From assembly GCA_016350165.1 (NCBI GenBank), contig CP066225.1, forward strand, positions 4,712,001 to 4,776,000: a stretch of DNA of 64,000 bases. The letters are read 5' to 3'. The translations under genes and the position numbers were made by a program. Of the stretch, positions 51,294-61,042 are shown piece by piece; positions within the stretch are counted from its first letter, which is position 1, and each line of letters starts with the position of its first letter. Source of the stretch: Planctomycetota bacterium (GTDB taxonomy: Bacteria; Planctomycetota; Phycisphaerae; Phycisphaerales; Phycisphaeraceae). The notes under the pieces are model-generated. The model was given only the letters and a program-made list of their open reading frames with translations, did no database searches and was not told the DNA's origin.

Positions 51294-52436
51294 TCAGTTG
51301 ACTGCTCCAGCAACGATGTCGTTAACGATGCTGCCTTCGTGAGTAATCATTGTGCCTTGGATCAAATCGTCTTCCATGTTCAACTTCAGTTCGCCTTCTT
51401 CGATGAAGAGCTTGCAGAAGGAGAGCATGTTGTTTGCGTAGACCTGAGAGGCGTTGCTTGGGAGCATGCCTGCGAGGTTTTCGTAACCGATGATTTTTGC
51501 GCCGTTATCAGTTGTGATTGTTTCACCCGGTTTGGTTGATTCACAGTTGCCACGGCCATACTTGATGTTTGCTGCGAGGTCGATGAGGACTGAACCGCCC
51601 TTCATCTGACTTGCAACGTCAGCAGGAATCAGCATCGGTGGTGCTTTACCAAAGACAGCTGCAGTGGCGATGACGATGTCGGCACCAACAACGTGCTTGG
51701 CCATGAGATCGGCTTGCTGCTTGCGTTCTTCATCGGACTGCTCTTTTGCGTAGCCGCCGGTTGAAGCGTCGTCTTGTGCAGCCGTTGGAAGCTCAACAAA
51801 GCGAGCACCAAGCGACATGATTTGCTCTTTGGTTGCAGCACGAACATCAAATGCTTCGACTGTCGCCCCCAAACGCTTGGCTGTGGCAATTGCCTGAAGA
51901 CCTGCAACACCAGCGCCGATCACAAAGACCTTGGCTGGGGCAATGGTGCCTGCCGCGGTGATCATCATTGGGAACATCTTGCCGCAACCATCAGCACCCA
52001 GCAGGACTGCTTTGTAGCCTGCAAGGTTGGCTTGACTGGAGAGGACGTCCATGGACTGAGCACGGCTGGTACGTGGCAAAAACTCCATCGAGAATGATGT
52101 CACTTTTTGCGAAACCATTTTCTTGACCAGATCGGTTTGTTCAGTTGGCTGAAGCATGCCGATCAGTACAGCACCTTCTTTCATTTTGCCAACTTCATCA
52201 ACCGTTGGAGGCTGTAGTGTGATGATTGCATCGCACGTGCTCCACATTGCATCGGTATCAGTAGCGATTTCAGCGCCAGCATTTTTAAATGCTTCGTCAT
52301 TATGAAAAGCTGTTGCACCCATCTCTGACTCAACAACAACTTCACAACCAAGACCAACGAACTTTTTCACGATACTCGGGATGAGTGGAGTACGCGTTTC
52401 ATTGTCTCTTACCTGTTTAGGTACGCCGACCTTCAT
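51294..52436 (-). CDS. pntAA: NAD(P) transhydrogenase subunit alpha, part 1 (NAD-binding)
   Basis: This 380-aa soluble dI subunit binds NAD(H) and is related to alanine dehydrogenase. It opens MKVGVPKQVRDNETRTPLIP. The Rossmann motif VIGAGVAGLQAIATAKRLGA (about 172-191) and the mobile-loop region IGYENLAGMLPSNASQVYAN are visible. It is the first gene of the pnt operon. A symmetric 8-bp repeat (52465-52492) lies 29 nt before its ATG and may be its operator. Confidence 0.94.
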   Translation of the reverse strand: MKVGVPKQVRDNETRTPLIPSIVKKFVGLGCEVVVESEMGATAFHNDEAFKNAGAEIATDTDAMWSTCDAIITLQPPTVDEVGKMKEGAVLIGMLQPTEQTDLVKKMVSQKVTSFSMEFLPRTSRAQSMDVLSSQANLAGYKAVLLGADGCGKMFPMMITAAGTIAPAKVFVIGAGVAGLQAIATAKRLGATVEAFDVRAATKEQIMSLGARFVELPTAAQDDASTGGYAKEQSDEERKQQADLMAKHVVGADIVIATAAVFGKAPPMLIPADVASQMKGGSVLIDLAANIKYGRGNCESTKPGETITTDNGAKIIGYENLAGMLPSNASQVYANNMLSFCKLFIEEGELKLNMEDDLIQGTMITHEGSIVNDIVAGAVN

Positions 52437-52464
52437 ATTGGCAGCCTCCTAATTTCTTAATTGA

Positions 52465-52492
52465 TGTGATCAAATATACATTTATGATCACA
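52465..52492. promoter_or_regulatory. Operator-like inverted repeat upstream of pntAA
   Basis: TGTGATCA (52465-52472) and TGATCACA (52485-52492) are perfect inverted half-sites with a 12-nt A/T-rich spacer, 29 nt from the pntAA start. The half-sites look CRP/FNR-like, but the spacing is wider than the standard 6 nt between half-sites. Confidence 0.5.
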
Positions 52493-53476
52493 AGGTTATT
52501 TGTTCTACTTTACATAATCATTCACGTGTTGACTCGTTTGGCGAAGACGGGTGGAGCGTAGAACTCATTGTTGCTCGCATACTCCTTGGGTGACAATGAT
52601 AATTATGTAATTTACGTCAAAAGCTTATGGTTCTTTTAACCTTTGCTAAGGTACGTGTTCACATTTACTTGCTTCACTTTATAGCAAATATAACTATCAT
52701 ACATATATCGGCCAAATAACTAGATATGTCCATCTTTTTGCTAGTAGTGCTACTTATGCAAACAAATGTACCAATATGCTAACTGATATAAAAATGGTGC
52801 GGGGATAGTGATCAATCAATATGCCGTGGCGCTGCAGCGAAAGCAAATAAAAGTACAAAAATGCAAACAAAAATGGTTTACGTATTTAGTAATTGATGTA
52901 ATGGCGTAGTGCCGTAACGTCAGACGTTCTATCGGCATGCATAAGATAACTCGGCTTTGTGTGTCAAATCGATTATGAGTGTTTTTCCACAATCGTCTCA
53001 TTGGAAGTGCAGTTCGAATTTCGTTTTTTTGGTAGAGGCTTGTATTTCTTTTACACTCATTTTGAGTGTTATCTGTATGGGCTACCTCAGATGTCTTGCC
53101 AGAACTTTCTATAACCCATTATTGCGAAGTAATTTATAGTTTGGTTGGTATTGGGTTGGTGCGTGTTGCGACTAGCTTGGTTTCAAGAGTTTTCAATTCT
53201 GTTGATGTGCTTGCTGTTTAGCGCAAATGTTTTGTCGCGATGCGGCTTCTCAATCGGATTTTGGTCCAGCGTTTAAGGCGTCAGATCCCATACTCGCAGT
53301 CAATCGTTGGTCATCAAGTAGCGGTTCTGGTTTGCCTAATACAAAAAAGATTGACTGACACTAACTCTCGTGTAAATTCTGCTTTCAGCAGTGCCAATCA
53401 ATCTCTTCAGATTATATTTGTATGTTTATCGGGATAGACGTTTACTGAAGGGTCATATTCACTGGATTTTCAATCA
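52493..53476. other. Gene-free region between pnt operon and GH4 gene
   Basis: About 1 kb without a supported gene; the short frames lack start signals. ACACTCA-TTT-TGAGTGT at 53053-53069 is a perfect 17-bp palindrome, a possible operator. Nothing else is recognised. Confidence 0.4.
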
Positions 53477-55018
53477 TTACTTATAGTCACCGACATATTC
53501 ATTTTCGACTTCAAACATTTCTTCAGCCATTTGGCGGATTTCACGTGGGCTGCAAACAGCTTGGCATAATGGGTCCATCATCAATGCGTGGATTGCTGCT
53601 TCTTTGTCTTTCTTAACGATCGCATTAGCAGCCAGATCAAACATCGCCATATTACTTGCGCAAATATGAGCCATTTGTGAAGGTAATTCGCCATAACGAA
53701 TCGGCTGGATGCCGTTTCGATCGACATAACATGCGACTTCAACGCAACCGTCGCCAGGCAAGTTTGTAATTAACTTACCAACTTCACCTTTGGCTGATGT
53801 GCTATTTATCACATTGCCATGGAAACGATAGGGTGCATCTTTTTCGATGGATTCAATGATAAACGATCCGTATTCCCATGACCGCTCCAGCTCGAAAGGC
53901 TCTTCGCCACTGACAAGGCGTTCACGTTTTGCATCGGCTTCCTTCTTCCAACGTGGCCAATTGCTCGCATAGAAGCGGCTGCCACCCTCATAGCCTATAC
54001 GTAAGAGCTTCCGACCTTCTTCATTCTTACGATAGTAAGGCAAATACTCGCTAAGGTGGCCGGAGCTTTCAGTGATAAATGCGCCAAATTGAACGCACAT
54101 ATCCTTACGGATCAAATCAGTTTGTTTGTAATCAACGTCAACGGTGTTGCCGTGTGAATCATCTGTTGCATCAATATGGACAAGGCCTTGTTCAGCTTCC
54201 TCTATTCCGAAATTAATCTCTTCATTAAACTTATCAAATAAATAAGACTCGTAGAGACATTCGCCTTTATGCTCAAGCTTTGTGAACCATGCTAAGTGAT
54301 TAATGCCAGCACATTCCCATTCAAGCTCTGAGTATGGAACATCTGCATAGTCTGCTAAAAGGTGACTTGTGCCCTGAACTGAGTGGCACAAACCTACAAC
54401 TGGTATTTCAGGCACTGCACGATGAGCAGCGAGAACCATCATGTTCATAGGATTCGTATAGTTGAGCATGACAGCCTTCGGGCACATTTCTCGCATATCA
54501 CGAAGAATGTCTAGAAAGACTGGTACTGTACGTAAGCCTTTAAATAAACCGCCAGGCCCAATCGTATCACCAATACATTGATCTATACCGTATTTGAGTG
54601 GAATGTCGTTATCCCATTCGACACAATCTTCGCCGGAAACTTCTACGCAGCATACAACATAATGTGTACCTGCTAATACTTTTTCCCGTTCTGTCGTAGC
54701 GGTAACTGACCACTTTTCAGTTAATCCCATTTCTGAAATTAACCGGATGATTACTTGACGCATTGCATTAAGTCGTGATTCGTTAATATCTACAAGCCGA
54801 AGTTCTCCTCCTTTATTACCAGGAATTAATAGAATATCTTTGCAAAGTGTAGGACAAAAGTTTGATCCAGCACCAAGAAAAACCACATTAACTGGTCGCA
54901 AAATTTCGCCGGGCAAACCATTCTGTGAATCTGCGACTTTTGTGTGTGCTGCGTGCCCTTCCAGCAATTCTTTCTGTTCTGTTTTATTCTCAGATACTTC
55001 GACTGTTATGCTAGTCAT
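53477..55018 (-). CDS. Glycoside hydrolase family 4 (alpha-galactosidase/alpha-glucosidase-like)
   Basis: This NAD+- and Mn2+-dependent intracellular glycosidase of ~513 aa starts at the ATG at 55018, with TAGGAG 11 nt upstream; the frame also permits 55045. After a ~40-residue N-terminal extension come the NAD-binding VVFLGAGSNFCPTLCKDILL, YVVCCVEVSGEDCVEW, NYTNPMNMMVLAAHRA, the metal-ligand motif VVGLCHSVQGTSHLL (Cys-His) and AGINHLAWFTKLEHKG. The CHSVQ form points to the alpha-galactosidase/alpha-glucosidase/glucuronidase branches, not phospho-glycosidases (which have CN). It is divergent from the GH29 gene and likely acts on imported oligosaccharides. Confidence 0.88.
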   Translation of the reverse strand: MTSITVEVSENKTEQKELLEGHAAHTKVADSQNGLPGEILRPVNVVFLGAGSNFCPTLCKDILLIPGNKGGELRLVDINESRLNAMRQVIIRLISEMGLTEKWSVTATTEREKVLAGTHYVVCCVEVSGEDCVEWDNDIPLKYGIDQCIGDTIGPGGLFKGLRTVPVFLDILRDMREMCPKAVMLNYTNPMNMMVLAAHRAVPEIPVVGLCHSVQGTSHLLADYADVPYSELEWECAGINHLAWFTKLEHKGECLYESYLFDKFNEEINFGIEEAEQGLVHIDATDDSHGNTVDVDYKQTDLIRKDMCVQFGAFITESSGHLSEYLPYYRKNEEGRKLLRIGYEGGSRFYASNWPRWKKEADAKRERLVSGEEPFELERSWEYGSFIIESIEKDAPYRFHGNVINSTSAKGEVGKLITNLPGDGCVEVACYVDRNGIQPIRYGELPSQMAHICASNMAMFDLAANAIVKKDKEAAIHALMMDPLCQAVCSPREIRQMAEEMFEVENEYVGDYK

Positions 55019-56078
55019 AACTAATTTAACTCCTAATAGCCTCATTTATGTATGGACATGTGCAACATGATAATCATTCGAAATTTCACTTAAACAGATA
55101 TATTGTGACCATTAACGCCTAAAGCGTGATTTAGCTCTCTCTTGCAATTCGAATTTTAGTATTGTGGGTGATTTCGATTTATATATCAGCTACAAGTTGC
55201 TTTTGGAGAAAAATGGATGCATATATCAATGGGATCGTGTACGTTGTTTCCGAAGCATAAGCGTAAATTGGTTTCCTGAACTGCGGATGAATCAACAAGA
55301 TCAAGCGAAATCATGTTTTTGATGGTTAAGTTTGGTCTTCATTTAACCCAGAAATATCATTATTGAGAGAGACGACATGAAAACCTTGTCTTATCTTCGC
55401 CTATTCAAAAAGACGAGAAGCTAAATGATTGGTTATACGATTTTGTTAGCGTGTTTTTATGTGTGGGATGGGGTTTTAGATACATTGTTTATTAATGAGA
55501 TGATATGTGAATACTTATTGGTTGGCATGAATGCAATATATACACCAGCATATGTCTAATACGTATTTGTAGGAGATAGTTTGGTTGTGCGTTAAATATT
55601 GATATTGGGTAGGCGTAATGTTGACTGTAAAAGATGGGTTAGTGTGGCGGTTAGCATAATAGTGTAATGGATTTGAAGTTTACAATGGATAAGAAATGGT
55701 GGTGATGGCGAGTAGTCCTTTATATACCAAGTATATCTTGTGTCGTATGTTAGATTGACTGGGTACTAGCATTTGCAGGTGGTATTGCTATGAATTGAAC
55801 AAACAAGAATTATCTTATTCTTATGCAAATTGCCTGTAATAAGTGTATTTCTATATCAACTATACTTACATTAATAAATATCACCATATGAGGGTGTTTG
55901 ATCACTTTATTTAGCTTTAACTCTATTTTTAAATAGATACAATTTGTGAAAATGTCACACAATCAGTGGAAATGGTTGTTTTGTTTGGGGTGCTATCAAT
56001 ACTGCCAACGAGGCTGGATTTCGTTTGATCCTGCTCAGGTAGTGAGCACGTTTGTTGTAATTTGAAAGCGTTGTTTGT
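55019..56078. other. Divergent control region between GH4 and GH29 genes
   Basis: About 1 kb without a supported gene, A/T-rich. ATATAC-CAA-GTATAT (55722-55736) is a short perfect palindrome. The promoters of the two divergent glycosidase genes must lie here. I see no convincing small gene. Confidence 0.4.
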
Positions 56079-57455
56079 ATGAGTTTGAAAACGAAGTGGT
56101 TTGAAGATGCGCGGTTTGGGATCTTTGTTCATTGGGGGTTGTACAGTATTCCAGCTGGGGTATGGAATGGCCAAAAGATGGGTCGTAATTGGTATTCAGA
56201 GTGGATACGAATGCAGCACGATTGGCCAAATCCAGAAGGTATTCCAAAAGAAGAATATGACACGTTGCTAGGACAGTTTAATCCTGAAAAGTTTGATGCG
56301 GATTCTTGGATTGCGCAGTTCAAGGAAGCTGGTGCGAAATATTTCTTGATTACAGCAAAGCATCATGATGGTTTTGCACTTTGGCCAAGTAAAGTTTCGA
56401 AATACAACGTTGTTGAAGCAACACCGTTTAAGCGTGATGTATTAGGTGAGTTAAAACAAGCGTGTGATAAACACGGACTTGAATTAGGTTTTTATTATTC
56501 CCATTGGCAGGATTGGGAACATCCAGGAGGGGCATTGCCGCCATGGCCTAGCCGTGAAAATCCACATGATCCTGTAAAGATTCAGCCTTCGCAAGAAGCG
56601 TTTGATGTATATTGGCAAGAGAAGTGTTTGCCTCAAGTTCGTGAGTTGATTGAGGATTATGATGCGAAGTTTTTCTGGTTTGATAGTTGGGCAGATAAGC
56701 CAGAGCTATTGTTAACTGAAAAACGCATCAATCAGTTGATTGAAGTTGTGAGGTCTGCAAGCGATCAATGTTTGATAAATAGCCGAATTGGTACGACATG
56801 GTGTCACTCAAAAGGCGATACTGTTGTTGATTACTTATCAATGGGTGACAATGAATTCCCAGATCGTAAGATTGCTCGTCCGTGGGAGACATCGGGAACA
56901 TTTAATCATTCATGGGCCTGCCATAAGTTAGATTTTAATTGGAAATCTTCTGAACAACTTCTCAAGCATTTGGTAGATAATATTTCACGTGGCGGTAATT
57001 TCCAGTTGAATGTAGGACCAGAAGCCGACGGAACTTTTGGTTTGCCGATGGTAAGACGTTTGAAAGAGATTGGCGGATGGTTGGCCGCAAACGGTGAAGC
57101 TGTCTATCAAACATCTCCGGTTAATTTGGAAGAGCCTGAATGGGGACGTATTGTTAAACGTGATCTTGTGAGCGGTGAAACACGCTTGTATGTACATGTT
57201 TACGATTGGCAATCAGATGATGTTGTTTCAATGATTAATGGCCTGCATAACGAGCCACTTACGGCTTGTGTTTTAGAAACTGGTCAGCCAGTTGATGTTG
57301 TTAAATGCGATGAAGGTTTAGGATTGGTATTGCCAAATGAATGTACCGACGAACGCATTACTGTCGTTGCGATAGATGTGAAGGGTGAAGTTGCAGGTTA
57401 TCAGGCAAAGGATTCAGATGAACTGAATCAGCCACATTCAAATTTTGCTTTTTAA
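56079..57455 (+). CDS. GH29 alpha-L-fucosidase
   Basis: This 458-aa retaining fucosidase has a GH29 TIM barrel with FGIFVHWGLYSIPAGVW (H18), ITAKHHDGFALW (H95, H96) and FFWFDSW, where D202 is the expected nucleophile. The C-terminal beta-sandwich (about 350-440) is short. No signal peptide is present, so it is probably cytoplasmic and works on imported fucose-containing oligosaccharides, in contrast to the exported sulfatases beside it. It starts 45-50 nt upstream of the first sulfatase, likely the same operon. Confidence 0.92.
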   Translation: MSLKTKWFEDARFGIFVHWGLYSIPAGVWNGQKMGRNWYSEWIRMQHDWPNPEGIPKEEYDTLLGQFNPEKFDADSWIAQFKEAGAKYFLITAKHHDGFALWPSKVSKYNVVEATPFKRDVLGELKQACDKHGLELGFYYSHWQDWEHPGGALPPWPSRENPHDPVKIQPSQEAFDVYWQEKCLPQVRELIEDYDAKFFWFDSWADKPELLLTEKRINQLIEVVRSASDQCLINSRIGTTWCHSKGDTVVDYLSMGDNEFPDRKIARPWETSGTFNHSWACHKLDFNWKSSEQLLKHLVDNISRGGNFQLNVGPEADGTFGLPMVRRLKEIGGWLAANGEAVYQTSPVNLEEPEWGRIVKRDLVSGETRLYVHVYDWQSDDVVSMINGLHNEPLTACVLETGQPVDVVKCDEGLGLVLPNECTDERITVVAIDVKGEVAGYQAKDSDELNQPHSNFAF

Positions 57456-57505
57456 GATTCCAGTTTGATTTATACACGTAATTGTTGAGTGATTAAGGAT
57501 TGATT

Positions 57506-59017
57506 ATGAAATATAGTGCATTATTAGGTGCTGGATTAGTCGCTTCAAGTATGGTGATGCCTAAGGTTGTAGCGAGTGAAGTGGAACGACCTAACATCTT
57601 ATTGATTATTGCAGATGATTGGTCAGATGGGCATGCTAGTTATTTTGGTACAAAATGGCTCAATACTCCAAATATTGATCGTGTGGCACGTGAAGGTGTT
57701 AGTTTTACCAACACGTTTACGAGTAATCCTAAAAGTGCTCCATGCCGTGCGAGTTTGCTTACTGGAAGATATTCATGGCAGCTTGAAGAGGGTGCCAATC
57801 ACAACGGTGATTTCCCCGGCAAGTTTGTTGTGTATCCGACGTTGCTCGAAAAGTCAGGTTATAAAATTGGTTTGACACAAAAAGGGTGGGGGCCAGGCAA
57901 TTGGAAAACAAGTGGCTTGTCGCACAATCCAGCAGGGCCGCAGTTTGGAAAGTATAAAACTACGCCTCCTGCAAGTGGAATGAGTAATAATGATTATGCG
58001 CGAAACTTCCAAGATTTCTTAGATAAAACGGAAGATGGAAAGCCGTGGTGTTTCTGGATGGGGATCACGGAGCCTCATAGACCATATGAAGCTGACTCAG
58101 GCGTGAAGAGTGGAAAAAAAACAAGTGATGTAGATCTTCCTGAATTTTATCCAGATTCAGATGTTATTCGAAAAGATATTCTCGATTATGCATTGGAAGT
58201 AGAGTGGTTTGATGAGCATATTGGGCGCTCGTTGAAGTTACTTGAAGAAAGTGGTCAATTAGACAACACAGTGGTTATAGTGACATCTGATCATGGAATG
58301 CCTTTCCCCAGAATCAAAGGGCAGGTTTATGAAGAAGGCTACAGTATTCCATTGTTTATTCGCTGGGGTAATAAAATAAAGCCTGGTCGTGTTGTTGATG
58401 ATTTTATTAATGTAAGTGATTTTGCACCGACATTTTTGCAATTAGCAAATCTGCCTATTCATAAACAAATGACAGGGCAAAGTTTTCTGAAGCAATTGCT
58501 GTCGAGTCAATCCGGTCAGATAGATACAGAACGAAACTTTACGCTTGTTGGTAAAGAGCGTCATGATATTGGTCGGCCTCATGACTGGGGATATCCTGCT
58601 CGTGCAATAAGAACAGAAGAGTTTCTATATGTGAAAAATTATCATCCGGAACGCTGGCCAGTAGGTAATCCAGAGACTGGTTACCCAAATTGTGATGGTG
58701 GTCCAACAAAACAATTAATTACAAAAATGGACAAGAATAGTAAATACTATCAATGGTCATTTGGCAAACGTCCACAGGAAGAGCTTTACAACGTTGTCAC
58801 TGATCGAGATTGTGTCATCAATCTAGCGGATGATCCAAATTTTGAAATGGCTAAAAAGTCTCTTAAACAGAAACTTCAAAATGAGCTCATCAAGCAAGAA
58901 GATCCAAGATCTCTAGGAAATGGCAAAATCTTCGACACTTATCTCTATTCACCAAAGCTACGCGGTTTTTATGAAAAATGGCAAGAGAAGCAACGAAAGA
59001 AAAAAGCTAAGAAATAA
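57506..59017 (+). CDS. Exported sulfatase, Ser-type (S1 family)
   Basis: This ~503-aa type I sulfatase starts at the ATG at 57506, with AAGGA before it; a TTG at 57500 is in frame. A signal peptide (LLGAGLVASSMVMPKVVAS) is followed by the metal site NILLIIADDWSDGH and the formylglycine signature S77-A-P-C-R-A-S-L-L-T-G. The modified residue is Ser, so maturation would need the radical-SAM enzyme anSME, which is not in the window. VTSDHGMPF provides further metal ligands. It probably removes sulfate from a fucose- or galactose-containing glycan in the periplasm. Confidence 0.92.
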   Translation: MKYSALLGAGLVASSMVMPKVVASEVERPNILLIIADDWSDGHASYFGTKWLNTPNIDRVAREGVSFTNTFTSNPKSAPCRASLLTGRYSWQLEEGANHNGDFPGKFVVYPTLLEKSGYKIGLTQKGWGPGNWKTSGLSHNPAGPQFGKYKTTPPASGMSNNDYARNFQDFLDKTEDGKPWCFWMGITEPHRPYEADSGVKSGKKTSDVDLPEFYPDSDVIRKDILDYALEVEWFDEHIGRSLKLLEESGQLDNTVVIVTSDHGMPFPRIKGQVYEEGYSIPLFIRWGNKIKPGRVVDDFINVSDFAPTFLQLANLPIHKQMTGQSFLKQLLSSQSGQIDTERNFTLVGKERHDIGRPHDWGYPARAIRTEEFLYVKNYHPERWPVGNPETGYPNCDGGPTKQLITKMDKNSKYYQWSFGKRPQEELYNVVTDRDCVINLADDPNFEMAKKSLKQKLQNELIKQEDPRSLGNGKIFDTYLYSPKLRGFYEKWQEKQRKKKAKK

Positions 59018-59066
59018 TCGCACTAGTTTTATGATCAATTGACATAATTATTGAGGTAAAGTTTTG

Positions 59067-61016
59067 ATGAAGATTAGAAGTTGTATATTGTTTTTACTCA
59101 TAGCGTTGTTCACGACTACTAATACATGGGCTGCTCGATATAGTGTTCAATCGCCAAATGAAAATTTGATAGTAAGTATTTCAATTGAAGATAATTCAGT
59201 TAGCTATCAGTTGCGTAGTAAAGGTCGTGTTTTAATTGATCGTTCATCTATTTCATTAGATGGACAACAATTAACATATTCAAATCGCGTTATAACTCGA
59301 AAAAGTAATAAAATCTGGAAGCAGGTTTATGGTCAGCAATCTGAATTCCGGGATCATTACAATGAGAACGTTTGGAGTGTTCGCCACAACCGTACTGGTG
59401 CAAAAGGGCAGTTTATTGTTCGTGTGTATGATAGGGGGATGGCGTTTCGCTTTGAATTTGCTAACAACCTGAAACTAAAAAATCAGAAGTTTTCGTTTGT
59501 AAATGAGTATAAGTTAGATAACGATTCGGTGTTGTATTATCCCGATGGTGAATTCGAGCCTATCGGGCCAGTTAAAATTAATGAATATCGAGGAGTGACT
59601 AGGAATTACAAAATACCTATGGTTGTAGAATTGGATTCTAGTACTTTTTTATGTTTAACAGAATCCGATTTATTTACTGCCGCAAAAACTAGCCATGCAC
59701 AAGTCGTTAAAATACAAAATACAGACCGATCGAGTAGGTTGATTGGGAAATCAAATTACAGAATTGAAAAAACAAGTTTAACCACAGCATGGCGGGTTAT
59801 TGAAGTTGCTGAAAGTATGGGTGACTTTGTTGTTTCAGATATGACTATGAATTTAGCGAAACCTTGTGCCTTACGTGATTCTTCATGGATTAAGCCAGGT
59901 TTTTCATTATGGGAATTACGATTAAGAGGGGCGAGGTATGGTAAATTTTTGTATGAGCTGAATGATCGATCAATTAAACGTCTAATCGATTTTAATCATG
60001 CAAATGGATTAGAATATGTCATGATAGATGGTGGATGGTACTACGTAGATGATAATCAGATTAATCCACGTATTTCTAAATTAGATGTAAGGAAATTAAT
60101 TGAATATGGAAGAAAAAAAGGTGTAGGGGTTTGGCTATATTATGATGAGCATTATTCTAAGAAAGAAAATTCGAACAAGCGTGGTAATAAATCTATTGGA
60201 ACCCGTCCAGTTTTAACTGTTGATCAAGCCTTACGAGAGATTTCAGAATTGGGTGCTGTAGGCGTTAAATTTGGGTTCAGGGGATTTGATCCTAATTTTA
60301 TTCAGAAAACAGTAGAAACAGCAGCAAAATATAGATTATTAATTAATTTTCATGATTATCCACCTCCAATGTCAGGTATTCAACGAACATATCCAAACGT
60401 TATTACAACAGAATATTGCCATGCTCAAGCGGATAGAAGAACAACCTTTGGTCCTACAGAGTTCATCAAAACAGCTCAAATAAATCTTATTGCGGGTCCT
60501 ATAGATCAAAATAATGGCTTCTTCACTTTTAAAGATCTTAAGAAGCGTTATTTAGGTTTTCAGAATGGAATTGTTGAATCAACTGTAGTTGGAGAATGTG
60601 CGCGTGTTTTGATTACATCATGGGGTGGATTTCAATTGTTACCAGATACACCAGAGGAATACCGTGGGAAAAAGGATTTATTCCAATTCATTAGGATAAT
60701 GCCACGTACTTGGGATGAAAGTAAATGCTTGAACAGTGTATATGGCGAGACAATTACGATTGCACGACGTAGTGGAACTGATTGGTTTATTGGTAGTGCT
60801 ACAAATGAATCAGCTAGGCAAATAACTATTGATTTGAATTTTTTGAAAGAAGGCAAATACGAAGTTATAGCCTATGCGGATTCAAGAAAAGCGCATTATA
60901 TTGAGATGCCAGAAACATATGAAATTAAGAAGTTGAATGTTACAAATAAAGATAAAGTGACAATCAGCATGGCACAGGGTGGTGGACACTGCATGTGGAT
61001 CAAACCAACGAAATAG
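59067..61016 (+). CDS. GH97 family glycoside hydrolase, exported, lacking the retaining nucleophile
   Basis: This ~649-aa protein starts at the ATG at 59067, with GAGGT 9 nt upstream. It has a signal peptide (LFLLIALFTTTNTWA), the N-terminal GH97 beta-sandwich (YSVQSPNENLIVSISIED; FIVRVYDRGMAFRFEF), the TIM barrel (EYVMIDGGWYYVDD; YYDEHY) and a C-terminal domain. Retaining GH97 enzymes have Asp in KxDF; here the sequence is GVKFGFRGFD, with Gly at that place (about residue 403), as in the inverting SusB-like subgroup. The Glu region reads NVITTEYCHAQ, and a usual second Glu of that loop is missing. Activity on alpha-glucosides or alpha-galactosides is uncertain. It lies between two sulfatases. 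Confidence 0.85.
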   Translation: MKIRSCILFLLIALFTTTNTWAARYSVQSPNENLIVSISIEDNSVSYQLRSKGRVLIDRSSISLDGQQLTYSNRVITRKSNKIWKQVYGQQSEFRDHYNENVWSVRHNRTGAKGQFIVRVYDRGMAFRFEFANNLKLKNQKFSFVNEYKLDNDSVLYYPDGEFEPIGPVKINEYRGVTRNYKIPMVVELDSSTFLCLTESDLFTAAKTSHAQVVKIQNTDRSSRLIGKSNYRIEKTSLTTAWRVIEVAESMGDFVVSDMTMNLAKPCALRDSSWIKPGFSLWELRLRGARYGKFLYELNDRSIKRLIDFNHANGLEYVMIDGGWYYVDDNQINPRISKLDVRKLIEYGRKKGVGVWLYYDEHYSKKENSNKRGNKSIGTRPVLTVDQALREISELGAVGVKFGFRGFDPNFIQKTVETAAKYRLLINFHDYPPPMSGIQRTYPNVITTEYCHAQADRRTTFGPTEFIKTAQINLIAGPIDQNNGFFTFKDLKKRYLGFQNGIVESTVVGECARVLITSWGGFQLLPDTPEEYRGKKDLFQFIRIMPRTWDESKCLNSVYGETITIARRSGTDWFIGSATNESARQITIDLNFLKEGKYEVIAYADSRKAHYIEMPETYEIKKLNVTNKDKVTISMAQGGGHCMWIKPTK

Positions 61017-61042
61017 CAAAGTTTATTTTGGGATATATCAAT

